A program made the position numbers and the translations under genes. This document shows positions 1 through 12,300 of a stretch of DNA of 64,000 nucleotides, piece after piece; position 1 is the first letter of the stretch, and the number at the start of each line of letters is the position of its first letter. The DNA is from Chionis minor. Lineage: Eukaryota > Chordata > Aves > Charadriiformes > Chionididae. The DNA lies in the NCBI GenBank assembly GCA_013398295.1, contig VZSF01008955.1, forward strand, positions 541,623 through 605,622. Direction: 5' to 3'. The notes below the pieces were generated by a model, which had not been told where the DNA came from, ran no database searches, and worked only from the letters and a program-made list of their open reading frames with translations.

Positions 1-1324
1 ATAAAAATCCCAACCCAACATTATTTCTGTCTTCAGGTAGTGGTCCACGTGTACATTTACAAAGAGAGATGTATCTACTCAGCCAGCCCTCCAAGTTCCT
101 CTTGACCCTGTTAATCCTGAGGCTCAGAATCTTCCCTGTGTTAAAATGGAGTTTGGTAGCTCAACTCTCTGGTAACAAGGACATTTCTGCCTTCTGGACA
201 GTTTTTGGGTCAAGGGATCTGATTCACTCATTAATTATTCACTATTACCATGAAATCCTGCCTAGAGCTTCTAAAATTTACGTCAGCATTCATCTTCATG
301 ACATCTCATGCAGGATTACACATCTGCATCTTAGAAGTGTGCTTTCATTTTTCATATTCCCAGCCTGATTTTCTTTCAGTTTTGTGGTAATATTTCCCCT
401 CTTGCTCAGAAAATCACCTGTATAGTGATCAGTCCACTTTATATGGCGTGCCTTTCAAATTCCTCTTTTGAACAGACTATTTGCAATATACACCTCATTT
501 CTGGGATATGGCATTCATTAGCATTGTCTGATAGCTTGGATTTGTAAAGCAAAGGCTGCCTCAGAATTCAGGGCAGTGCAGAATGCCTGTAAAGCATTTC
601 AGGATCATGTTCAGATATGACAGGAAATACCATGGTAGAAGAGACCAAGAAGAGAGAAAGCATAAAATGATAAAACTGGCATTTGGCATTGGATTCCTCA
701 CCCAACACTATGAATTATGTATGTAGGTGGCTTAGGTTTCTCTACTCCCTTTACGTATAGCAGAGCTTTGGTTCGTTGTTACAGACCTATCTGCTGGCTC
801 TCAAGTTGCCCCCAGATAGAGTTGTTTGCCCTAGACATCTACAGGAAATTTCCTCTTCTCATGTTAGTTTTCATTCCATTTCTTATGAGCTGTATGCTTT
901 CATCAAGGAAAATATTACTTACCTCTTCTCCAGTGGGGAATTTTGATCAATAGAAAGGACCTGCTGCCAGTTCTGACAATTACCGTATCAGAATCTATTC
1001 CACCCCTTAACTGAGGAGTCTGAGGATAGATCCCCTTCCTTGACTTCAAAGCCGTTGATTCACCATGCTGGAATGTTAATGCTCAGTCTCAGATCACACC
1101 ACAGCAATGGATTCTAAATAGCTGTTGTCACTAAAATATGTCCATCTTTTCCATTAAAGAAGATGCCTTATTAATATTAATACAGAATGATCTTTACAAT
1201 TTTCATCAACGTGCATCTGATTCCCATCTCTGCAGTTCATCCTCAGTAGGACTAAAATTCAGTGCTGCTCAGGCCTCCTATAACATCTGAACCTCTGTGG
1301 ATTTCATTGTTGCTGCATCCCTTG

Positions 1325-1925
1325 CAGAATAACAGAATGGTTGAGGTTGGAAGGGAACTCTGGAGGTCATCTGGTTCAAGTAGCCCTCTTCAAGCAGGGT
1401 CATCTAGAACAGGTTGCCCAGGACCGTGTCCACACAGCTTTTGAATATCTCCAAGGATTGAGACTCTACAATCTTCCTCGGCAGCCTGTACCAGGGCTCA
1501 GTCACTTGCACAGCAAAAAATGTTTCCTTATGGTCAAACAGAACCTCCTGTGTTCAGGTTCTCCCTTTTACCTGTTATGTCACTGAGCCTAAGTCAGTCT
1601 TCTTTACACCTTCCTTTCAGATATTTGTACACATTAATGAGATCCCCCATGAGCCTTCTCTTGTATAGGCTAAACAGTCACAGCTCTCTCAACCTTTCCT
1701 CATAGTAGGGAATCTTTTAATCATCTTAGTGACTCCCTGCAGTAGCTCTGTATCTATCTTGTTCCAGAGGAGCCCAGAACTGGACAGGGTCCTCCAGGTG
1801 TGGCCTCACCAGTGGTGAATAGAAGAGAAGGTCACTTCCCTCGACCTCCTCACAGCACTCATCCTAGTGCAGCCCAGGATACTGGTAGCTTTTTTGCCGC
1901 AAGGACACATTGCTGACGCATGTTC
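1325..1925 (-). mobile_element. CR1 LINE, 3' fragment, reversed
   Basis: Read on the - strand this is the 3' portion of a chicken-repeat-1 type LINE: the end of the reverse transcriptase frame plus the 3' UTR. On the + strand it begins with cagaataacagaatggttg, the reversed 8-bp terminal repeat and start of the 3' end. It then passes the typical CR1 landmarks, including ggttggaagggaactctgga, gagatcccccatgagccttc, cagaactggacagggtcctc and gcagcccaggatactggtag. It stops near the conserved acattgctga segment, so it is truncated at the 5' end as most CR1 copies are. It is clearly diverged and its reading frame is broken; it is not mobile. The 5' boundary is blurred by short repeats around 1920-1972. 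Confidence 0.88.
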
Positions 1926-1972
1926 AAATATGACAAAATATGTTCAGCTGTGGTCAATATGTTCAAATATGA
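1920..1972. repeat. short direct repeat next to CR1 break
   Basis: The 14-base word atgttcaaatatga occurs exactly at 1920-1933 and again at 1959-1972, with a related atatgttcag between them. It sits at the truncated end of the 1325-1925 CR1 copy. It may be a small local duplication of CR1 sequence or unrelated flanking DNA. Confidence 0.6.
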
Positions 1973-3339
1973 GAGAGGCATGCCTGTTTTCTCAAAACAG
2001 TGAGCGATCAATCGTGATCGAACCCCTATTTTGGTATTCTTCTCTGGCAGGTTACTATGCCAAACTTCTCCTCATTGTGGCTTTTGAATTTCACCACCTG
2101 CCTTTCCAAAGTCAAATATCTTGGGAGTGAAAGCTGTATCTCACATCCCTGATGACAGGGACGATATTAATAGTACCAGGCCCACCCAATAGTCTTGAGG
2201 TTTATTCATGTCAGTAAGTGACCAATCCAAAGCAAATGCCAGACCCACACGAATACCAAAGAGGATAACAGGTTCTGTCAAAGCCTTTTTCAAGGTTGCT
2301 GATGTCAAGCCTTTTTCAGTAATCAGAACTATAGCAATCAGTGACTTTTCTGAGAACTTTTTTCATTCCCAGCAATTTCTGAGCTGCACCTCAAGCTCTG
2401 TGGGTACCTTTGTGGTTGCACTAAGTCATTGCAGAGTTATCCAGTGTTCAAGTCAATTGCAGTTACTGGAAAACTCCTGTAGATATTGTTTGAATAAAGG
2501 ATTCTGAAGCTATCTCTAAGTAAATCTGAATATTTAGTCTTCTTGTTCAGAATAAGTCTGTGAATCTACATCTGGATTGCTTCTGAAAATGAAAAGATCA
2601 GAAATGATTTTGAGATATGTATTTCATATATATTTGCTTACTGACTTCCTTCTCCTCTCCGTTACACTTAGCATACCTGATGTGCTGGATATAAATGACA
2701 TTAGGCATGCTCTACTTTATATGTTCGTGTACTAAGTAGGAAGAAAGCTAAAAAGCCAGTGTTCCTATTATAGACATAACGAAGAATTTTCAGGGTCAAT
2801 TGGTAGGATGTATGTACACTTATTTGGTGCTCACAATGCATCTCAGGATCTCTCATTACTTCTAAATATCCTGTCATTGCATCACCATAACATTGGTGCA
2901 TACTTATACAGGTAATAAATTATGAATCACTATTTTATTTTGGAGTTAATTTTTTTGTGTATCTTTAAAGTCTTTCTACCAAAGCAAGCATGGCAATGGT
3001 GCATTTTGATAAAATATAGAAAAACCAAATTCAAGCAGTAAAACCTTTAACATTTGCCCACAAATAAAAAACCACTTAAAATCTAATTTACTATCAAAAA
3101 GGAGAAGATGAGCCAGAAATTCAGTGAGATCTAGTAGTGCTGCAGCTAGTGCTAGTGCTATTGTATGGAAAGGCATTCTGCTCAGATTTCTCAGTAACAG
3201 TCAACAGTATAACATACCAAGAAAAGTAGCTTGTTAAGAGAGGTAGTTTGTTTTTCAGTACTGTAAATTTTATTTGAGCAGCAGCCCATTCACAACAACT
3301 CTTTTTGTCAAAGAAATCTGCAAAATCAGGTTCACAGAT

Positions 3340-3600
3340 GTCTAAGGTAGAATTTAAATGATCTAAATACAGATATCTAATGCTGTTGAAGGTGCCCCAG
3401 GGTATCCAAGACATCTCTATGAGGCAGATATGATAGAGATGAAATGTGAGCATCAACTGGAACATCAACTGGAGGCCAGGTGGGATATCCTAGGTCATCT
3501 CTTACTATGCAACTGAAATGACCTCTAGGCTATGATCCAGTTTCAGATTAGAACACCTAAGTGTAGCTGTCCACATGTACACTGGCTGACTGTGCTGAAA
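3340..3600. repeat. possible old interspersed repeat, unclassified
   Basis: This patch has the look of a decayed repeat: a run of short phrases such as gccccagggtatccaagaca, aacatcaactggaacatcaa and ggtgggatatcctaggtcat, of higher complexity and GC than the flanks. I cannot assign it to a family and found no second copy in the window. It could equally be unique sequence. Confidence 0.22.
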
Positions 3601-3937
3601 GGCTGTGTTCCACTGACGGTATTGACTAGATTTTCACTGCTTATAATAGAAGCTTAGAAATTTTACACAAATGCAGGCTTGTTAAATGGGAGTTGTACTA
3701 CATCCCTACTATATTTTCTTCTCTAGTTATTAATTTTTATAGTAGAACTGACAGCACTTACGTTGTTATCTTGAATAATAATAATAAAAAGGTAGTATTT
3801 GTTCTTGCCCATTCAATGTTTTTTATGTGTAGATAGAGGGGAAAAATACATACTTCTTTTCTGAATGTATTCTTTTCAAAAGGATTTATTGTTATTTCAA
3901 TTGTCATTTTAAATGTCACAATATTTTTTTTTCCTAG

Positions 3938-4013
3938 ACAGAAAAAGGGAGTGCACTACATGAAGCAGCCCTATTTGGAAAGGTGGAGGTAGTACGCATT
4001 TTGCTTGAAACAG
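3938..4013 (+). CDS. ANKS1B: ANKS1B exon: last ankyrin repeat, helical part
   Basis: This 76-base exon is flanked by ttttttttcctag and the donor gtaaat. It enters in frame at ACA GAA AAA and leaves one base of the next codon (phase 1). It encodes 25 residues including GSALHEAALFGKVEVVRILL. That is the helix-turn-helix of an ankyrin repeat, with the family pattern G-x-x-LH-x-AA-x-x-G-x-x-x-VV-x-x-LL-x-x-G completed by the first residue of the next exon. In the ANKS1 family this is the final repeat of the N-terminal ankyrin block, a protein-interaction surface. In place of the usual TPLH start it has SALH, which I recall as the ANKS1B form. The exon is too short to appear as a free-standing open frame; it was placed by splice sites and by reading continuity with 6241-6342. 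Confidence 0.93.
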
Positions 4014-6240
4014 GTAAATCTAATTTACAGGAACCACTGAACAAATATCCTTAATATTCATAATCTGGTGTATGCCTCCTCAAGTTTTGGTTATACAAAT
4101 TACTGTTATCTTTCTCAGCCTTTGCAAATCTAATCACATGTATCTCTCTTTAAAACAGTGTTCTTTTAGAATAAGAAATTATGATACAAAGAGAACAAAA
4201 GGAATGTTTTCACTAAGACTCAGAAATTCCATATATGACTCAGTGTATGCCACTGTATTCTGAGAATAAATGTATTCTGAGAACAAAATGGCACCATAAA
4301 ATTTTGTTATTCATTCTGAAAGACAGCCAAGAATATTCTTTGATATAGAGGCCAGAAGACTCATGTTCACAGTTATTTACTTCACTTAGCTATTCCTAAC
4401 AAACACACCATCCTGCTTGCTCCTTTGTTTCCTGGACAAACTTTGAGTGCCTGTGTAGAAAGTGTGTCTCTGAGAATTGCATTTGTCCTGAAAGAGCAGG
4501 CGAACAGGGGTATAGAGTCCCAACAAAACCATCTACTACATAATAAGAGTTTCAGAATTGTTGCAGGTGAATTACTCATCCAAACAACTGTCTTCTCAGA
4601 TAAATAAGAAGACCAGTGAAAATGAAAATACCTAAAAATTACTTCTCCGAGGTACGTTAGCTTCCATTACACTGAAGGATCTCACTGATCTTTATTATCA
4701 GTGCTTGTGGGGTTCTATATTGCAAAAGAAGGTATGTCCTACTCATAGCTCCTCATTTGAATCTCAGCTACCGCATTCCTGATCTGAGATCTGTTTTCAG
4801 AAAAAAAGTTCCTTCCAAAATGTTTTCCTGTTTGAATGCATAAGAAGGAGGCAGAAAGGGGTCTTCACCTGCTCTCAAAAAAGGCAGGGCCTTTTAATAT
4901 TAATTCACCTAAAAGAGGAAGGACTAGAGAACATCATATAAGCATAAGAGGCCCTTAGACCACCGATAAAGACTACCTCTTATAGATTAGTACATGTTAT
5001 AGTCTCTGCCAGAACACCGTTGTACAACAGTGGAGTAGAATCTTCACTGTGAACTCCTTCAACCTCAAATGCTCTGCACTTCTGCAACACTCCCCGCCTT
5101 CTGTCTTTTTTATCTAACAATCCCCTTTTCTCTAGTTCTGCTTCAAAAAAGACTCAGAAGAATGTTATAAGTAGCTACTGCAAAGGAAAGGCGTAAGGTG
5201 GTATCTCTGGCCTCTGAAAACCAGCTGCCACTGCTAATTAACCCAGCAATATTTTGGCTTTATTTTCAGTGAGAAAACAAATATCTCTGTCTCACAAAAC
5301 AAATTAGGAGACTCTCCATCCAAGAAATTACAAGAACTGCAGCATTTTCTGGTGAAATGCAGAGAAATCCTTCCATGCTTCCAGAATGTCCTTATAAATC
5401 CTGCTTCCTCTGATATCCTCTATTCAGTGTCCTGAGAAGAATCTTATTCTGTTTGTTAGGACCTTTACTTTTTATGAAAGTCCACCTGAATTAAAAACCA
5501 ACTTCAGTACTTTACCATACATTTCCAAAGTGGCCCCTACAAGACAAAGGTGGAGAGTCGTGCAGTATCATGTACAACAGGTTCTCTGAGACCTATCCAG
5601 GATAACCCTCAAACTTATTTATGGTTATGTTCAGTTTGAGCAAAACAATTAGCTTATCAACAGTCTGAACCATCTGTGAGGAAATGCTCTTGGTATTCAC
5701 ACAGCCCTTATACTACATATGGGTATTTCACTCTACTCAAAGCATGAATTTCGAACATGTTGCCATGAAGTAAAAAACTTCTAAGGTTAATAACTTTTTC
5801 AGTACTGCTCCCAAAACACATACTGGTACTATGGACTAGAAAATCCCCAGTGAATCAGAGCAGTTTGGGGAGAATTAGAATCCAGGAATGCAGGAAAAAC
5901 ATTCAGAGAGTTCTTGATTTTATAAAATACTATTTTCAGGATGGCTGTTTCTTAGGAACAATCGGTTAAAATAATCCCAAGTTTGGTTGAAGAAGCTTAC
6001 TTTATATCCCCATGAGTTACAGAAACATAAAAACAATCCACGTCAGCACGTGAATTTTAGGCTACTCGGGCTTTAAACAGAAATTGGATGCTGTACTTCA
6101 ACTGTAACACAGCTGTTAATCTGCTACAGTTGTAAAACCGCTTGCATTCAATTTGGCAGATAATTGAGTCTGATATACCACATTTGTAATCAGAAGTACT
6201 TGGGGTTAAAAATTCCACCACAGATAATTTTCTTTTTCAG
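4014..6240 (+). other. ANKS1B: intron of ANKS1B, 2.2 kb
   Basis: The intron runs from gtaaat to tttctttttcag, joining two halves of one ankyrin repeat at phase 1. I see only unique-looking AT-rich sequence with no recognisable repeat family, RNA or second gene. The open frames near 4072 and 4382-4607 are short and show no family signal. Confidence 0.85.
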
Positions 6241-6342
6241 GAATTGATACCAACATAAAGGACAGTTTGGGTAGAACGGTTTTAGATATTCTTAAAGAAC
6301 ATCCATCTCAGCAGTCACTCCAAATTGCGGCTCTACTTCAAG
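6241..6342 (+). CDS. ANKS1B: ANKS1B exon: ankyrin loop and C-terminal cap
   Basis: This 102-base exon (phase 1 in, phase 1 out) is flanked by taattttctttttcag and a perfect gtaagt donor. Its 34 codons start with Gly, split across the junction, and include IDTNIKDSLGRTVLDILKEH then PSQQSLQIAALLQ. The beta-hairpin signature N-x-K-D-x-x-G-x-T-x-LD begins the next ankyrin unit. The unit then departs from consensus into a capping helix, as expected where the ankyrin stack ends. Because the length is a multiple of three and both ends are phase 1, skipping this exon would keep the frame but break the last repeat. The residues closely match vertebrate ANKS1B as I remember it. Confidence 0.94.
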
Positions 6343-9300
6343 GTAAGTCATATTCAGTTACACACTTATAGACAAATCAGAACAGTATGGACGAATGTTA
6401 AGATATATAGTAATTTCTATGCTTTAAATGTTTCATTATATGAAAGAGTAATCTTTTGAATTAAAAAGACAAAATTCTTGTTTGTTAGATACACAAAAAA
6501 TAAGTGGCTGAATATTTGAATTTTAGAGTAAACCCTTTCATTTTTTTTTGACAATAGACATTAGCATGATATGTCACTTATAGTTACTGTTTGTATGTTC
6601 TTCATTACAAAATAACATATTGTAATATTTCATTGCAGTTCCATTAAATTGTGATGGCAGACTAAAATCAAAATGCTTGATTCATTCATAAATAACAACT
6701 ATAACTGAAAGATGGTGACAAATTTTCAAAATATTTCATTCATTTTTCTGATTTTCCTTAAATTTAAAAAAAATAAAATTAAACTCTTGTCATTATAGCA
6801 GAAATAATATAATTTTGTTGTACACACATTTGTTCTCATTCCTCATCTTAGTTTCATGGTGTAAGACTGATAGAACTCCATTGTTTACTTCAATTTTTTA
6901 TTCTAGAAGATGTCAGTAAAGCAATGAAACATGAGCTAGTACATAACATAAATATAATTACGTGTTAAACATAATTCCTTCTCTTCTATGAAATTTGTTC
7001 CCTGCATTTTCAGATTTGTCTTCCATTAACTGTGTTTGACAGAGATGTTCTATGCAGGTATTGTTGCTGGGTCTCCGCCTGTATTGATTACTCCCATCTT
7101 TAGATAAGCCATTTTAATCTGTTCAGTGTTGGTTCCACATATGAGCTAGCTCATGCTTCAGCCTCCCACATAACTGTATTTCATAAGAACATTTCCTAGA
7201 GAAAATAAGAACATGTGGCCACACTGTGTCCTTCAGGTTTTCTTTTCTGAATAACTTCCAAACTTGTTAGTCAGCTTCAGTAAAGTTTTCCAGTGAGATG
7301 ATGGACTGAAGATACAAAGGTCCTATAAGTACGATGAAAATTTTGCACACTGGAGGAGAGGTATTCTCTTAAGAAGCAGATTCATGTTAGAGCTGAACTG
7401 AATTAACAGTTTGCCTTGGTTTCTCCCTCTCTCCCTCCTTCCTATTTTCTTTTTCCCTTTCCCCCATTCCCCTCCTTCCTCCTCCCCTACTTCCAGCTAC
7501 ACAGTTCCCTTCCATATTCCCTGCTTACAGGAGACTGCAAAGTGATCTAATTCAGTTCATGAACCAGTAATATGTAAAATATATAATTTATTGTATTACC
7601 TATATTTAATAGTATGTAACAATAATAAAAACTAAGATTGCAATTATATAAATATACATGTCTTAGTTTTAATGAACTTGCCTCCTATGTGATTCAGGTC
7701 CCAGAGTTAGCTCTGTCCCAGGTAACTGGCCGAAATGTGCATCAAAAAGTGGTGAGGAAGATGTGAATGAGGGAAGTAGGACTGTCCCATATCAGTAGAA
7801 GGGAGTTCTTAATTTGAGTCAGATTGTATAGTGAAACTTCAGCCTTTATGTCCTCACTGAGCTGCAGCATGGACGTGCCACTATGTCGAGGAAAAGAGGG
7901 TTAATATACTGAAACTTCTTCAATGACAAGGAAAGGGTCACTCACAGCTTCCACTTTCTTAGACACTCAAATCAATCATCCTTCAGGTATTAATCTAAAA
8001 TTTAATATAATGTCCCATCACCAACTAAACTAATTTTCATTTTAGTATCTCTACATTGTTCCATTTTCTCCTTAGTGCGGTAACTTTGGAGTCTCATGAA
8101 TAAAGTTTCTTAAAAGTACCCTTGCTCTGTGAAAAATAGAGCACCCCATCCCCTCTCGAGGGTTTGTCATGTTGGTGGATCAGTATCTGCTCTTAACTTT
8201 TAAAAGAAAAAGGAAATACATCCATTTCAAGGCTTTTTGGTGCTTTGACATCCAGTCTTTTTCACGTGTGCCTTGAAAATGTAAGGAAGACTGCTTAGTA
8301 GTTTCACCTCATATTAGTATGACAAAACTGTGCATGAAATGAGCAGCTGTTTATTTTTGCTCTGTCTGCTCTATAGTCAGAAGTGATGTAAAATGATGAA
8401 AAAAGTTTACAATGGTGCCATTCTGAGTCCTAAGAAAACCTGAGGAGCCCATTCAGAACTCCCCCATGGAATCCACTGAAATTCTCTTTCATCAACAAAG
8501 GATTCACTGAAGCTTTAATCATCAATGATAAAGTTTGAACTGTGAGCTGAAGTTCAAAAATAAAATCAGGAGTGGCAGGATGCAGTACTAGCACTGTTGA
8601 TGATACAGTAGACCTACCCTCCTCTGAAATGCCAGTTGAGTATATTCTTCACTGTACTGTGGGTATTTATCCTGTTGTAGCTGAAAAATCAGTGAAGCAC
8701 TGGGATTTTGGGAAACATGAATGTACTGTAATTGAGTTCGACTTCAGTGGGTGATGAATTCCGTGCAAAGAAAGGGCAATTGCTGAGAGGGAGTTAGTGG
8801 CTTCCAAACACATTCCTGTTAAACCTTCTGTCTTCAGATGATTGTCTAGAGAAGCTTATAGACTTCATATAGACTTCTAGGAAATAGAAATTAAATTAAT
8901 GGCATCGGACAATTACTGACCAGATTGTAGAAGTTTCTGCCTCATTTTTTTCTTTATGCAGACACAATGGCATTGAATTGATTCTTTCGCCTTGTTGCTA
9001 GGATAGTAAGATTTTATCACCTAGCATTCTCATTTTTACCATTTCCCCTTTGCATTGTTATGAGTGTTACTCTGCAGTTTATAGTATTAACGTAGCATAA
9101 TATTTGTCCCTGACACAAGACATTAACTTTCAAAGTATAAAACAAAGGCTAAGAGGTGGGTATAAACAGACTGACAGAAACAGACGAGGAAATAATGTGA
9201 CTGGTATTACTAGTGAGCCTGAGAGGTAGTGTTCTGTCCTATATGCAGAGGGGTAACAGGATTGTAAGAAAAGTTTCAAAAGAAAATGAGTTGGTTTTGG

Positions 9301-12300
9301 GGATATTTATGAGAAACTTCCTTGAAGGAGAAAAAAGTAATGTATGCCTTTAGAAGCAGTTCATGGAGGCGGTAATACTAAATTCATTCAGCTGATACAA
9401 AAATGGGGCTGGTAGCCTCCTGTGAATGAAGCCTCCAGAATTTAAACACTGTGGATAGAAGTTTCTATTGGTGTTCTCTGTTTTTTTAAGAATATTTACA
9501 AAGCTACTGTTTACATGTTATAGGTTAAAAAGAAACAAAACCTTCTGCCAGTGAGGTTTTAGAAGTGATATTTACATCTTTTCTTACTATCCTGAGAAAA
9601 TAGTAATTGAAATTTCTGCAAAACTTTTTTTTGTGATTTTGCGAAGTCTGTTGTGATTTTGGAGATTTTGGTACATTGTCTGGTAGGAGGAAAATAAATA
9701 ACAAAATCAGTTTAAAGAGCAATGTGAAAAAGGCTGAGTAAACTATACACCACCTGAATATTTTTTTACTACCTGTTAATTATAGATGGAATTATTAGAA
9801 ATGACAGTTCAAGTTCTAATTCTTTGTCATTCATGTATGTCCCGTCATTTTCTGTGTCTTGGGTTGCACTGAACTCGATTAAAAAAAACTTATTACAGTT
9901 TAGGTTCTTTATGTGGTAATGAAGAAATAGCTGTACTCAAAGAGCAGAGCATTAGAGTACTGTGCCAATTAATGCCAGCCTACTGGATGCGTCTCGTGGA
10001 TGTAGTGAAACAACAGCATTCAGTGCTGAAGCAGTTAACAGCATTGGCGCTTAGGGCTTTATAATTAGGCATTGAAGATAAAAGGGATGTTGCCAAGGCT
10101 AGTAGGCCTAAAATTAAACCAACCAGCTGTGTTTTAGTTTTAGCACATGTGAACGTGACGCAGGTGCATGCTATACCATCTTTCAACTCTTTCTCCACAG
10201 CCAACTATGCTCTCTATTAGAATCTTGCTCTATTACTATTTCTGGAAGCAGAATTCTTGTTATTATGAAAAAAGGGAGATAATAGATAAACACATTAAAA
10301 CTGACACAAGGCCCAGGAAGGCACAATAAACTCTGCTGCACAGACAGTATGGAGGAAGATGTAACGGAAAGCTGTTTCCTCTCGCTTCTGCTGAAGCTGC
10401 TTAAGAATCTAACACTGTTTTTACATGTTACCGAATTATTCATAAATTGAAAATGCATAAGCAGCTGCAGAACCAGGGCTCCTTTCTTCTCCCCTCTGCT
10501 TAAATAGCTTTGCTGCCATTAGCACAGGCTGTCTTTTGTGAGTTGTCACGCTCTCTTTCTTTCCCTCTCTTTCTGTGGACGAGTAGATCTTCCATTCCCT
10601 TGAGTGCAGGAGGCCATCCTCACTGGAAGGATGGAGTAAGTTTTCAGTCAAGGATTTAATAACAGCTGTGTGGGATGAAAATAATTGGGATCTCAATTCC
10701 CCTTTGTTGTTTTTTTCTGGAGACTTCTCATCTCCTTTTTTAGGCTATTGTGCAACAGCTGTAGTGTATTAAGTGTGTTTATGAATTAATTTAACTGCTG
10801 TTGTTTTGTGGAGTGGAAGTTTAGCTGTGCCCTTACCTGTCTCAGGATCACAGCAGTACTTGTTTCTGTTTATCTTCCCTGAACTCATGCACAGAAGTCT
10901 CACTATGTGCCTTTAACTTAAACATCTACTGGTAACAGGTGTCTCTGCAATTAAGTCAAACTTGAATCATTCAGAATTGTCCTCTGAAATTTAGGAGACT
11001 GTAGCCAGCCCAGCTGCCATCTCAGCTCAAGTCTGTCACCTTAGCACACCTGAAGGTATTCTTTAGCCAAATTTTGGTTTTCTTAGCACACCTTTGGTTT
11101 TCGTTAACTTGCTGCTGTAAAGAGAAGAGGAACTGGGTTATGATGGGCCAAGTGGGCTCCTTCCCAGGGCAGCAAGTGAGCTCTCTTGAAGGAGCCCGTG
11201 GGAGGTGGCAGTAGTCCACGGAGCTGCAGGATCCTCAGCCAGATGCAGGGAGAGCCCTGGGAAGGGCAGAGGGTGCTCTGAAGATTGCTGCCTTTCAGTA
11301 AGACACAGAGTAAGGCAGGAGTAAGGATCCCCCTGCAGGGACATGGGCCATGTAGGGGAGTAATTTCTAAACTAGTTTTATTCCTCAAATCTGGTTACTT
11401 GGAGAGTCTTCTTTTTCAAAAGGTGAGTGTTCAGATTTTTATTCTAATCAAATTTGTCTAATTTTTTTAGAGTTTAAAAAGCCTTTTGGTCTCTTTAGGG
11501 GAAGTCATTCTAGGGTGGAACTCTATGCAAATCCACCCCATGTCACGGTCAAAGTAGGGTCTCGAAACAAAAGGGAAAGGAGCTCGTACTTCATTTAACA
11601 AAGCAAAACAAAACAACTGTGGGGTTTTTTGTTTTATTTTTTGTTTGATTTTGGTTTTTTTTTTATTAAAAGGAAAAGTAAACACTTATCTGAGGCTAAT
11701 GTAGACATTACTCTAAAAGCCAATGTTTATAAATAAAGCAAAAATCTTGCTTCTCTTACCTGACTGAGGAATTAGGGCCTAGAGGAGCTGAAGTTAAAGC
11801 GTGCTGTGCTCTGGAGCCTGAGCATTTGTTGCTCCTGGAAGTTCAGTAGCCAGTTCGTCTGAGTTGGGCCATGCTCTCTTCATGGCTGACCTTCCTGGCT
11901 CTGGCCACTCTGCCGAGTGGCAGCGGTGTTTCCCTCCTTACCTGGTAGCGCTTTCCCTTCTGCTTGGCTTTGGCCTAACCAGTGTTACGGAAACAGAAAA
12001 CTGGAGTTCCAGCAGTTTGAACTCTCTAGTGCTTGTTACCTTCCTGCATGAATATTCCCACTGCACTTATTTCCACTGCTGTGTGACCACTTCTGTGCAT
12101 TACTTTGTGTGCATTTGTCCCTATTTAGATTGAGTGGGGCTATGTTAAAATCGGATAACTGTAGAAAAGAATGCTACTAAGCAGGCAAAGTTTTTGAGAT
12201 TCTTAATATTAATCCTCACTGAACTGCAATCTGCTCTTTGAGTGAACAGAAGTAAAATACTCCATTCTTCCCAAAGCAGTATGGTGAGGAAACATCCCTG

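Larger units (their letters stand above)
1..3937 (+). other. ANKS1B: intron of ANKS1B (3' part; begins upstream of window)
   Basis: This intronic sequence ends at a good acceptor, a T-rich tract followed by cctag at 3933-3937. It contains one minus-strand CR1 fragment at about 1325-1925 and a possible old repeat at about 3340-3600. The other open frames here are short, start anywhere and match nothing I recognise. No promoter, RNA gene or extra exon could be supported. Confidence 0.85.

Noticed and set aside
3938..6342. Assignment of the ankyrin exons to the paralogue ANKS1A
   Set aside because: The ankyrin motif alone would allow it, but the spliced downstream exons carry ANKS1B-specific linker blocks in the same frame.
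9980..10696. Three consecutive minus-strand open frames suggesting a small gene
   Set aside because: They lie in different frames, overlap each other slightly, lack splice sites that would join them sensibly, and match no family I know.
11104..11388. Overlapping minus-strand frames in a GC-richer patch
   Set aside because: Several frames are open at once, which is a composition effect of fewer AT-rich stop codons rather than a gene.
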